A DNA stretch of 64,000 nucleotides from DP-19 sp036496285 (lineage in GTDB: Bacteria; Desulfobacterota; Binatia; UTPRO1), in contig DASXLI010000025.1 in NCBI GenBank assembly GCA_036496285.1, forward strand, positions 1 through 64,000, written 5' to 3'. Position 1 is the first letter of the stretch. Every line of letters starts with the position of its first letter. The position numbers were made by a program, and so were the translations under genes. The notes under the pieces are model-generated. The model did no database searches. It saw nothing but the letters and a program-made list of their open reading frames with translations, and was not told the DNA's origin. Shown here one piece after another: positions 55,846 to 64,000 of the stretch.

Positions 55846-56816
55846 CGGCTCCCCTCGTGCGGCGCGCCGCCGGAGGGCTTCGACGGGTGGCCGCCCGGCC
55901 TCGGCGCCGCCAGCGGGCCGAAGAGGCCGAGCGTCGCGGGATCGGGCGGGCCGACGAGATCGGCGGGCGGAATCGTCGGCCGCGTGTCGATCAGCTCCGC
56001 GCCGCTCGCCGCGGTGACGAGGACCTCCTCGATGCGGCTCGCGTCGGCGGTCGGCGTCACCTCGGCGTAGAGGAAGAGGCCGCGATCCTTGCGCGACACC
56101 CGCGTCACGCGGCCGACCGAGACGCCCTTCGGGAAGATGCCGTCGAGACCCGACGTGACGAGACGGTCGCCCGCCTGCACGTCGTCGGCGCGCTTCACGT
56201 ACTTCAAGATGGCGCCCTTCTCGAGGAGGCCGCTCACGATGCCGCGGACGCGGGTCCGCTGCACCAGCACGTCGATGCCGCTGTTCGGATCGGTGAGGAG
56301 CAACACCCGCGACGCGTGCGGGCTCGTCTTGGAGATGATACCGACCACGCCCTCGGGTGCCAGCACGGGCATCCCCGGCTGGATGCCGTCGCGCTCGCCC
56401 TTGTTGAGGGTGAGGCTCTCGAACCACGCCGTCGCGTCGCGTCCGGTGATCTCGGCGCTCACCGTCGTGGCCGGCAGGCGGCGCTGCAGGGCGAGCAGGC
56501 GTTTCAGGCGGCGGTTCATCAGCTCGAGCTCGCTTTGCTCGGTCGCATGGCGTTCGAGCTCGTGGAGCCGCCCCCGCAGCCGACCGTTCTCGCGCTCCAC
56601 CCCGACAAGCCCGACGTAGCTGCGCCAGAGATCGGCCGAGCGTCCGACCACCGTGGAGGTCACGCGCTGGAACGGCGCCATGACCTCGAGAAACGCGCGG
56701 CCGAGCGGGTCGATACGGCCGGGATGCCGGGCGTTCACCGAGAGCAGGGCGAGGGAACAGAGGAGAAAGAAGCTGGAGCTGAGGAGAACCCGATTTCGCC
56801 GGATGAACTCGAGCAT
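55842..56816 (-). CDS. mreC: Rod-shape-determining protein MreC
   Basis: 324 residues. N-terminal membrane helix (LLSSSFFLLCSLALLSVNA), a coiled coil (VERENGRLRGRLHELERHAT, LELMNRRLKRLLALQ, about 72-115) and the beta-rich MreC core (GVVGIISKTSPHASRVLLLT, GSIDVLVQR-like SGIDVLVQRTRVRGIVSG, LVTSGLDGIFPKGVSVGRV). A Pro-rich tail of 50 residues follows. It links PBP2 to MreB in the periplasm. 28 bases after mreB. Confidence 0.94.
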   Translation of the reverse strand: MLEFIRRNRVLLSSSFFLLCSLALLSVNARHPGRIDPLGRAFLEVMAPFQRVTSTVVGRSADLWRSYVGLVGVERENGRLRGRLHELERHATEQSELELMNRRLKRLLALQRRLPATTVSAEITGRDATAWFESLTLNKGERDGIQPGMPVLAPEGVVGIISKTSPHASRVLLLTDPNSGIDVLVQRTRVRGIVSGLLEKGAILKYVKRADDVQAGDRLVTSGLDGIFPKGVSVGRVTRVSRKDRGLFLYAEVTPTADASRIEEVLVTAASGAELIDTRPTIPPADLVGPPDPATLGLFGPLAAPRPGGHPSKPSGGAPHEGSR

Positions 56817-56844
56817 GCGAGGTGCGAAGCGGGGACGAGTGCCG

Positions 56845-57879
<1,035 letters not shown>

Positions 57880-58083
57880 ACGACCGCCTTTGTTGTCGAA
57901 AGTGGGACGCGCAGAATTTCGCGATGGAAGAGAGAACGCCCCCGCCCCTCCGCGTTTCGTTGTGGAGACGTAGCACGAACGATGCCTCGCGGGCAACATC
58001 CATGCAGCATTTTCGCGCGATTCGCACGCGATTTGTCGTAGCTCGGGAAACGTTCTAGAGGCGTTCAGAAAGGAGAGCCGCCC

Positions 58084-58728
58084 GTGATTCGCCTCTACGA
58101 CTACCTTCCGTCGGGAAACGGCTACAAGCTCCGCCTGCTGCTCTCCCAGCTCGGCGTCCCCTTCGAGCTGGTCGAGATGGACATCACGAAGGGCGAGACG
58201 CGGACGCCGGAGTTCCTGCGCAAGAACCCGAACGGCCGTATCCCGCTCGTCGAGCTCGAGAACGGGGAGTACCTCGCCGAGTCCGGCGCCGGCCTGTTCT
58301 ACTTCGCCGAGGGCAGCCGCTTCCTCCCCGACGACCGCTGGCAGCGCGCCCAGGTGCTGCAGTGGATGTTCTTCGAGCAGTACAGCCACGAGCCCTACAT
58401 CGCCGTCGCCCGCGCCTGGCTGCACCTCTTCGGCATGGACGACGAACGCCAACGCCAGCTCCCCCAGAAGCAGAAGCTGGGCTACGACGCCCTCGCCGTC
58501 CTGGAGAGCCACCTAGCAACCCGCCCCTTCTTCGTCGCCCAACGCTACACGATCGCCGACATCGCCCTCTACGCCTACACCCACGTCGCCCACGAAGGCG
58601 CCTTCGACCTGGAGCGCTTCCCCGCCGTCCAAACCTGGCTCCAGCGCGTCCGGGAGCAACCGAACCACGTCACGATCGACCAAAGGGACTTCCCGAAACC
58701 CGCCCCAAAAGAGCGCATCGGCTTCTAG
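58084..58728 (+). CDS. Glutathione S-transferase
   Basis: 214 residues. Thioredoxin-like domain about 1-80 (GYKLRLLLSQLGVPFELVEM, NPNGRIPLVELENGEYLAES), where Ser in the GNGYKLRL or LAESGA region binds glutathione. Helical domain about 90-200 (LESHLATRPFFVAQRYTIAD, IALYAYTHVAHEGAFDLERF). It conjugates or reduces with glutathione; substrate unknown. The 3' third is markedly C-rich on the plus strand. GTG start with AAAGGAG upstream. Confidence 0.93.
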   Translation: MIRLYDYLPSGNGYKLRLLLSQLGVPFELVEMDITKGETRTPEFLRKNPNGRIPLVELENGEYLAESGAGLFYFAEGSRFLPDDRWQRAQVLQWMFFEQYSHEPYIAVARAWLHLFGMDDERQRQLPQKQKLGYDALAVLESHLATRPFFVAQRYTIADIALYAYTHVAHEGAFDLERFPAVQTWLQRVREQPNHVTIDQRDFPKPAPKERIGF

Positions 58729-58761
58729 ATCCGGTCTTCTTAGGTAGGCCGCCCACCCGAT

Positions 58762-58782
58762 GCCCGCGCGCCCCGCGCGGGC
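58762..58782. terminator. 9-bp GC hairpin after GST gene
   Basis: GCCCGCGCG-ccc-CGCGCGGGC lies 33 bases after the GST stop. There is no U-tract. It may end the GST transcript. Confidence 0.45.
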
Positions 58783-58825
58783 GAGGAAGCCAAGCCGGTC
58801 CACCCCACCCCGACCCCAAAAGCAG

Positions 58826-58987
58826 AGGAGGCGCCCGCCGGAAGCCCGAGGGGCCGCGCGGCCGGCCGTTAGAGGCGCGCGATCCCGCGACATCGCCCCG
58901 CAATACGGAAGAATCCCCACGTCCTACCTGACCCGCTAGCCTCCGTGCCGGCCGCGCGGCCCCTCGGGCTTCCGGCGGGCGCCTCCT
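58826..58987. repeat. 41-bp perfect inverted repeat with 80-base loop
   Basis: Left arm 58826-58866 and right arm 58947-58987 are exact reverse complements over 41 bases. Each arm runs AGGAGGCGCC...GGCCGGC when read inward. The loop (58867-58946) has no ORF of note. The structure fills most of the 311-base gap between the GST and ppiD genes; the rest of that gap holds only the hairpin at 58762. It may be a REP/MITE-like element, a strong transcript barrier or a regulatory cruciform. No other copy was noticed in the window. Confidence 0.9.
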
Positions 58988-59039
58988 TTACTGTTCGGTT
59001 CGCGTTGAAATCGACGACCGGCTTGGCTACCGTGGCGGG

Positions 59040-60956
59040 ATGCTCGGCTTCATTCGGAAACACGCCAACTCCGCGCCTGTCAAAGCCCTGTACTGGATCC
59101 TCGCCGGGGTCTTCGTCTCCTGGGGCGCCAGCATCATGGTCGGCGGCGGCTCCAAGGTGAACGTCGCCGCGATGGTGAACGGCGAGCCCATCACCGCCCA
59201 GGAATACGCGCGCGCGTTCGAGAACATGCAGCGCGTCTACCAGCAGGTGTACCGCGACAACTTCACACCGCAGGTGGCGGCGCAGCTGAACCTCCGCCAG
59301 CGCGCCCTCGACGACCTGGTGAACGACGCCCTCCTGCGCCGTGAGGCGCGCCGCCTCGGCCTGCAGGTGACCGACGACGAGGTGCGGGACGCCATCCTGA
59401 ACGTCCCGAACTTCCGCACCGGCGACCGTTTCGACCGCACCCGCTATCTCGCCGCCCTGCGCTCGAACCGCACGACCCCGGCCGAGTTCGAGGAGTCGCA
59501 GCGGCAGAGCCTCCTCATCACCAAGCTCGAGAACCTGGTGACCGACGGCATCACGGTGAGCGACCGCGAGGTGCGCGACCTCTACGCGCTCGACCACGAG
59601 CAGATCGACGTCGACTTCGTGAAGGTGCCCTACGACAAGTACAAGGCGGCTGCCACGGTGAGCGACGCCGAGGTGAACGAGTTCTACGAGAAGAACATGG
59701 AGCTCTTCCGCCAGCCCGACATGGTGGGGCTCACGTACATTACGTACGCGCCGAAGGAGCTCGCGGCTGCGGTGCCTGTCACCGACGAGAGCGTCCAGGC
59801 GTACTACGACGCGCACCAGAGCGACTACGCCAAGCCGGAGAAGGCGCACCTGCGCGAGATCCTCTTCGTCGTGCCGGGCGACGCCGACGACGCGGCGCGC
59901 GCCGCGATCCGCAAGACCGCCGACGACGTCCTCGCCCAGGCGAAGACCGGCGACTTCGCCGCGCTCGCGCGCGAGCACTCCGGCGATCCGCTCACCAAGG
60001 ACTCGGGCGGCGATCTCGGGCTCGTCGAGCAGGGAACGCTCGACAGCGCGCTCGACGATGCCGCCTTCGCGCTCTCACCCGGCCAGGTGAGCGACGTCGT
60101 CGAGACCTCGCGCGGGTTCGCGATCGTCAAGCTCGAGGAGAAGCAGCCGGCCGGCACGCAGCCCCTCGCCGAGGTGCGCGACCAGATCACGACCGCGCTG
60201 CGCGAGGCCGGCGCCGATCAGGCCGCACATGACGCCGTCGATGCCGATCTGCAAGCGGCCAAGGGGGGCGCGAGCCTCGGAGATCTCGCCACCAAGCGCG
60301 GCTTGAAGGCGAACACCGTCCCGCCCGTGCCGCACGGCAAGCCGCTGCCCGGCGCCACTGGCCCGGCGCTCCTCGCCGCGGCGTTCGCGCTCGACGCGGG
60401 CGCGATCGACGAGGTCGTCGGCACGGAGGCGCCCTACTATCTCCTCAAGGTCGATCAGAAGGTCGACAGCACGATCCAGCCGCTCGAGGAGGCGCGCGCG
60501 CGCATCGTCGAGACGCTGAAGTCGAAGAAGGCGCAGGCGGCGGCACGTGCCGACGCCGATGCGCTCCTCGCCGCCGCCAAGAGCGGCACCGGCGGGACGG
60601 CCGGCCTCGCCGAGGCCGCCAAGGCGAAGGGGCTCAGCGTCGACGACACCGGCCCCTTCACACGCTCGCAGCCGATGCCAAAGCTCGCCGGCGCGCCGAT
60701 CAAGGACGAGCTCTTCGCGCTCTCCTCCGCAACGCCGTTCGCCGCCGTGCACGAGCTCGCCGACGGCGCGGTCGTCATCGCGCTGAAGGATCGGCTGCCC
60801 GCCGACGAGACGGCGCTCGCCGACGCGCGCACCAACCTGCGCGACAGCGCGATCTCGCGCAAGCGGAGCGCGACGCTTGAAGCGTACCGGGACGTGCTGC
60901 GGCAGCGCGCCGACATCAGCGTGAACCCCGACATCGTGAGCGGCGCGCGCACCTGA
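59040..60956 (+). CDS. ppiD: PpiD/SurA-type periplasmic peptidyl-prolyl isomerase
   Basis: 638 residues. One N-terminal membrane anchor (LYWILAGVFVSWGASIMVGG) leaves the rest in the periplasm. A SurA_N-like helical domain (NGEPITAQEYARAFENMQRV) follows. A parvulin domain lies at about 255-375: KAHLREILFVVPGDADDAAR, FAALAREHSGDPLTKDSGGD, LGLVEQG. Further helical regions extend to the C-terminus with alternating degenerate parvulin repeats. It helps fold outer-membrane proteins. The next gene starts at its stop codon. Confidence 0.93.
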   Translation: MLGFIRKHANSAPVKALYWILAGVFVSWGASIMVGGGSKVNVAAMVNGEPITAQEYARAFENMQRVYQQVYRDNFTPQVAAQLNLRQRALDDLVNDALLRREARRLGLQVTDDEVRDAILNVPNFRTGDRFDRTRYLAALRSNRTTPAEFEESQRQSLLITKLENLVTDGITVSDREVRDLYALDHEQIDVDFVKVPYDKYKAAATVSDAEVNEFYEKNMELFRQPDMVGLTYITYAPKELAAAVPVTDESVQAYYDAHQSDYAKPEKAHLREILFVVPGDADDAARAAIRKTADDVLAQAKTGDFAALAREHSGDPLTKDSGGDLGLVEQGTLDSALDDAAFALSPGQVSDVVETSRGFAIVKLEEKQPAGTQPLAEVRDQITTALREAGADQAAHDAVDADLQAAKGGASLGDLATKRGLKANTVPPVPHGKPLPGATGPALLAAAFALDAGAIDEVVGTEAPYYLLKVDQKVDSTIQPLEEARARIVETLKSKKAQAAARADADALLAAAKSGTGGTAGLAEAAKAKGLSVDDTGPFTRSQPMPKLAGAPIKDELFALSSATPFAAVHELADGAVVIALKDRLPADETALADARTNLRDSAISRKRSATLEAYRDVLRQRADISVNPDIVSGART

Positions 60957-61771
60957 GCGATCGCTCCACGCGCATCGAGCACCTGATTCCCGGCAGCGGC
61001 GCCGTCGGCTGCCTCCTCCTGCACGGCCTGACCGGCACGCCGGCGGAGATGGCACCGCTTGCGGCGGCGATCGAGGGCCGCTACCCGATGTGGGTAGCGC
61101 GTGTCGCCGGCCATGCCACGGACGTCGGCGATCTCGCCGAAACCTCGTGGCTCGACTGGTACGCCTCGGCCGAGGCGGGGCTGCACGCCCTCCGGGCGGC
61201 GGCGCCGCGGACCGTGGTCGTCGGCCTGTCGATGGGTGCGCTCCTCGCGATGCGCCTCGCGATCGAGCATCGTGAGGAGGTCGCCGGGCTCGGTCTCCTC
61301 TCCCCCGCCGTCGCCTTGCAGCGCGGCATGGTGCGACGGGCGTCGCGCTTCCTCCATGCGCTCGCCGCCCTCGACGCCCGCTCCAGCGCGCTGCGGCGCC
61401 AGCTCGCACGCGTGCGCTTCTCGAAGGACGGCAGCGACATCTCGGACGCCGCCGTGCGCGCGACCCATCCGGGCTATCGCCAGGTGCCCCTGCGCGCGCT
61501 GCTGAATCTGCTGCTCCTCCAGCGGGTGGCACTGCGCGACGCGCCGCAGATCACGCAGCCGGCCCTCGTCGTCCATGCGACGCACGACCACACCTGTCCG
61601 GTCGCCGCGGCACGGGCGCTGTACGCGCAGCTCGGCTCGCGCGACAAGCGTCTCGTCGTGCTCGCCGAGAGTTTCCACGTCGTCACCGTCGATCGCGAGC
61701 GCGCGCACGTCGCTGCCGAGGTGGTGCGGCTGCTCGACGCCGTCGCCGCTGGTCAACCCGTCACCGCCTGA
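60953..61771 (+). CDS. Alpha/beta hydrolase (carboxylesterase-like), non-canonical start
   Basis: About 272 residues. The oxyanion motif LLLHGLTGTPAEM near residue 23, nucleophile elbow VVVGLSMGALLAMRLA, Asp in VHATHDHTCPV and His in AESFHVVTVD give the full triad, as in Est30-type esterases. The first in-frame ATG (61049) lies after HGLTG, so it would lose an essential motif. No ATG, GTG or TTG exists between there and the ppiD end. CTG at 60953, overlapping the ppiD stop (CTGA), is the best start. The gene is probably coupled to ppiD. Confidence 0.8.
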   Translation: MSDRSTRIEHLIPGSGAVGCLLLHGLTGTPAEMAPLAAAIEGRYPMWVARVAGHATDVGDLAETSWLDWYASAEAGLHALRAAAPRTVVVGLSMGALLAMRLAIEHREEVAGLGLLSPAVALQRGMVRRASRFLHALAALDARSSALRRQLARVRFSKDGSDISDAAVRATHPGYRQVPLRALLNLLLLQRVALRDAPQITQPALVVHATHDHTCPVAAARALYAQLGSRDKRLVVLAESFHVVTVDRERAHVAAEVVRLLDAVAAGQPVTA

Positions 61772-61775
61772 CGCG

Positions 61776-61804
61776 TTGACAAAGGACCGGGCCTTGCCTA
61801 CAGC
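61776..61804 (+). promoter_or_regulatory. Possible bioA promoter
   Basis: TTGACA (61776-61781), 17 bases, TACAGC (61799-61804) just before bioA ATG at 61814. The spacing is ideal. The predicted start point would fall inside the GGGAGG ribosome site, so the transcript would be nearly leaderless, or read-through from the hydrolase gene may dominate. No BirA-like box is seen. Confidence 0.4.
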
Positions 61805-61813
61805 CGGGAGGCC

Positions 61814-63166
61814 ATGGCCGACGCGACGCCGGAGCAGATCGTCCGCTGGGATCACGCCCACCTCTGGCACCCGTTCACCCAGATGCAGGAGTGGCTCGCC
61901 GCCGAGCCGCTGGTCATCGGCGAGGGCGACGGCAACTACCTGATCGACGTCCACGGGCGCCGCTACCTCGACGGGGTCTCGTCGCTCTGGTGCAACGTCC
62001 ACGGCCACCGCCGCCCCGAGATCGACGCCGCGATCCGCGCGCAGCTCGATCGGATCGCGCACACGACCCTGCTCGGGCTGGCCAGCCCGCCGAGCGCCGA
62101 GCTCGCCGCGCGGCTCGTGCGCGTCGCGCCCCCGGGGCTGACGCGCGTCTTCTACTCGGACGCCGGCGCGACCGCCGTCGAGATCGCGCTCAAGCTCGCG
62201 CTCCAGTACTGGCGCTTGCGCGGCGAGACACGGCCGCGCTTCGTCGCGCTCGTCGACGGCTACCATGGCGACACGCTCGGCGCGATGAGCGTCGGCTTCT
62301 CGGAGCCGTTCCACCGGTTCTACACGCCGCTCCTGCCGGTCACCCGCGTGCCGGCGCCGTACGTGCTCCAGCGCACGCGCGGCCTGCCGGCGCCGGCCGC
62401 GCTCGCCGAGTCCCTGGCGCTGCTCGAGACCGCGCTGACCCGTGAGCGCGGCACGATCGCCGCCGTCGTGCTCGAGCCCGTCATGCAGGGCGCCGCGGGT
62501 ATGTGGCCCCAGCCGCTCGACTACCTGCCCGCGGTGCGTGAGCTCACCAGGCGGCACGGGACCCTGCTCGTCTGCGACGAGGTCGCGACGGGCTTCGGCC
62601 GCACCGGCCGGCTCTTCGCCTGCGACCACAGCGCGACGACGCCGGATCTGCTCACCGTCGGCAAAGGGCTGTCGGGCGGCTACCTGCCGCTCGCCGCCAC
62701 GCTCGCCACGGAGGAGATCTTCCGCTCCTTCCTCGGCCCCTACGAGGAGTACACCGCGTTCTTCCACGGCCACACGTTCACCGGGAACGCGCTGGCGTGC
62801 GCCGCGGCGCTCGCGAGCCTCGCCCTCTTCACGCCGGAGATGCTCGCCACCCTGCCGCGCAAGGCGGACGTCCTCGCCGCCACCCTCGAGCGCGACGTCC
62901 GTCCGCTGCCGCACGTCGCCGAGATCCGTCAGCGCGGCCTCATGATCGGCATCGAGCTGATGCGCACGCCGGCGCGCGACGAGGCCTACGCACCGACCGA
63001 GCGCACCGGCCACCGCGTCATTCTCGCCGCCCGCAAGCGCGGCGTCGTCCTCCGCCCGCTCGGCGACGTCATCGTGCTCATGCCGCCCCTCTCGATCACC
63101 GACGAGGAATGCACGACGCTCGTCGCCGCGGTCGCCGAGTCGATCGCCGAGGTGACCGGCGGGTGA
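61814..63166 (+). CDS. bioA: Adenosylmethionine-8-amino-7-oxononanoate transaminase
   Basis: 450 residues, PLP fold-type I aminotransferase. HLWHPFTQMQEW opens the protein as in BioA. GVSSLWCNVHGHRRPEIDAA, SDAGATAVEIALKLALQYWR, VDGYHGDTLGAMSVG, CDEVATGFGRTGRLF and GKGLSGGYLPLAATL (PLP Lys in KGLSGG) are present. It makes diaminopelargonate in biotin synthesis. GGGAGG site before ATG 61814. Its stop overlaps bioD. Confidence 0.96.
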   Translation: MADATPEQIVRWDHAHLWHPFTQMQEWLAAEPLVIGEGDGNYLIDVHGRRYLDGVSSLWCNVHGHRRPEIDAAIRAQLDRIAHTTLLGLASPPSAELAARLVRVAPPGLTRVFYSDAGATAVEIALKLALQYWRLRGETRPRFVALVDGYHGDTLGAMSVGFSEPFHRFYTPLLPVTRVPAPYVLQRTRGLPAPAALAESLALLETALTRERGTIAAVVLEPVMQGAAGMWPQPLDYLPAVRELTRRHGTLLVCDEVATGFGRTGRLFACDHSATTPDLLTVGKGLSGGYLPLAATLATEEIFRSFLGPYEEYTAFFHGHTFTGNALACAAALASLALFTPEMLATLPRKADVLAATLERDVRPLPHVAEIRQRGLMIGIELMRTPARDEAYAPTERTGHRVILAARKRGVVLRPLGDVIVLMPPLSITDEECTTLVAAVAESIAEVTGG

Positions 63167-63930
63167 GCGTCCTCTTCGTCACCGGCACCGACACCGGCGC
63201 CGGGAAGACCCTCGTGAGCGCCGCCATCACGGCGGGCCTGCGCGCACGCGGCGTCCGCGTCGGCGTCGCCAAGCCGTGCGAGACGGGATGCGCCCCGGTC
63301 GATGCGCGCGATCCACGTGCCCGCGGCGGCGCGCTCCTTCCCGAGGATGCGGCGACGCTCGCCGGCGCGGCGGGCGACGGCGAGCCGCTCGAGACCGTCT
63401 GCCCCTACCGCTTCCCGGACCCGCTCGCCCCGTCGCTCGCCGCCGAGCGCGCCGGCGCGTCGATCGACGTCGCACGCCTCGTCGAGACGCTCACCGCCCG
63501 GGCGCGCGCACTCGACCTCCTGCTCGTCGAGGGCGCGGGCGGCCTGCTGGTGCCGCTGACGCGCGAGGTCTCGTTCGCTGATCTCGCCGCGCGACTCGAC
63601 GCGCGCGTGCTGCTCGTCGTCGGCTCGCGCCTCGGCGCGATCAATCACGCGCTCCTGTCGCTCGCGGCGCTGCGCACCCGCGCCATCCCCACCGTCGGCT
63701 ACGTGGTGAACCGCCTCGTCCCCGAGGGCGACCTCGCCGTCGAGACCAACACCGTCCTCCTCCGCTCGCTCACCGACGCACCGTACCTCGGGGAGCTCCC
63801 GTTCCTTCCCGAGGCGCCTGCGCTGCTCGCGGCGTTGCGCGCGGATGCACCCGCCGCGACCTCCGCTCGCGCCCGCCTCGCCGACCTTGCAGAGACACAT
63901 CTCGCCCTGACGACGATAACAACGCACTGA
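63163..63930 (+). CDS. bioD: Dethiobiotin synthetase
   Basis: 255 residues. P-loop FVTGTDTGAGKTLVSAAI, substrate Lys in VAKPCETGC, PYRFPDPLAPSLAA and LLLVEGAGGLLVPLT are all typical. It closes the ureido ring of dethiobiotin using CO2 and ATP. GTG start in a GTGA overlap with the bioA stop. bioF and bioB are not in the window; 63931-64000 shows nothing recognisable. Confidence 0.96.
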   Translation: MSVLFVTGTDTGAGKTLVSAAITAGLRARGVRVGVAKPCETGCAPVDARDPRARGGALLPEDAATLAGAAGDGEPLETVCPYRFPDPLAPSLAAERAGASIDVARLVETLTARARALDLLLVEGAGGLLVPLTREVSFADLAARLDARVLLVVGSRLGAINHALLSLAALRTRAIPTVGYVVNRLVPEGDLAVETNTVLLRSLTDAPYLGELPFLPEAPALLAALRADAPAATSARARLADLAETHLALTTITTH

Positions 63931-64000
63931 ACGACCCGCGCATTGCCACGTCGACGCAGTGAAGGCAGGAGAGCATCTACGCCGTAGCACCGCTCTTCCG

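Noticed and set aside
60455..63013. 852-codon minus-strand open frame
   Set aside because: Antisense of ppiD, esterase and bioA; long only because of GC-rich codon bias.

Overview
The window is high-GC DNA (about 70% by eye) from a Gram-negative, rod-shaped, respiring bacterium. Evidence: a complete mreBCD-mrdA-rodA set, an OmpA-type lipoprotein, a PpiD-type periplasmic foldase, many exported proteins and a cbb3-type oxidase cluster. An F420-type luciferase-like oxidoreductase, a BKACE, a carotenoid oxygenase and acyl-CoA enzymes suggest an uncultured delta-proteobacteria-like or Binatota-like lineage. That placement is inference. No rRNA or CRISPR array is present; one tRNA (Leu, CAA) is.

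Layout. 1-4637: two paralogous minus-strand GAF-like/coiled-coil proteins, the first cut by the window edge. 4933-6814: an exported HEAT protein and an exported MsrB-MsrA fusion. 6816-9402: accessory patch with a tRNA-linked LAGLIDADG ORF, a frameshifted gene, a decayed IS3-type element and an IS256-like relic. 9508-18156: a YgiN-like monooxygenase, a cupin-cyclase fusion, an exported sulfatase with its own exported formylglycine-generating enzyme, an L,D-transpeptidase plus M23 peptidase, and BKACE plus acyl-CoA ligase. 18202-21230: enoyl-CoA hydratase, beta-CASP nuclease, degenerate histidine kinase.

21343-34547 is a respiration and redox-sensing block. A minus-strand operon encodes a membrane protein, a diheme cytochrome c, CcoN, CcoO, a CcoS-like protein, an isolated CcoP-like membrane anchor and a CcoI copper ATPase. 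It is followed by a SafE-like protein, a globin-coupled histidine kinase, a diiron protein, an NtrC-type regulator, a triheme cytochrome and a UspA protein. 34558-39203 holds a His-tailed EamA transporter, small secreted proteins, a response regulator and an RNA methyltransferase. 39205-43139 is a TetR-controlled operon (carotenoid oxygenase, membrane protein, LLM oxidoreductase) with two matching operators. 43236-47059: OmpA lipoprotein, thioredoxin, a QsdR-like TetR divergent from a secreted lipase with palindromic operators, and a dienelactone hydrolase.

47060-51232 is an accessory island: VapBC-type toxin-antitoxin pair, GFA, SnoaL-like and DUF3303-like genes, three gene fragments, a mazF remnant behind a 19-bp palindrome, and one gene with integron-cassette-like ends. 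51238-57879 is the cell-shape operon with a GST at its end. 58084-63930 holds a second GST, a 41-bp perfect inverted repeat, ppiD, a hydrolase with no canonical start codon, and bioA-bioD. Most other long open frames here are antisense shadows of real genes, as expected at this GC.
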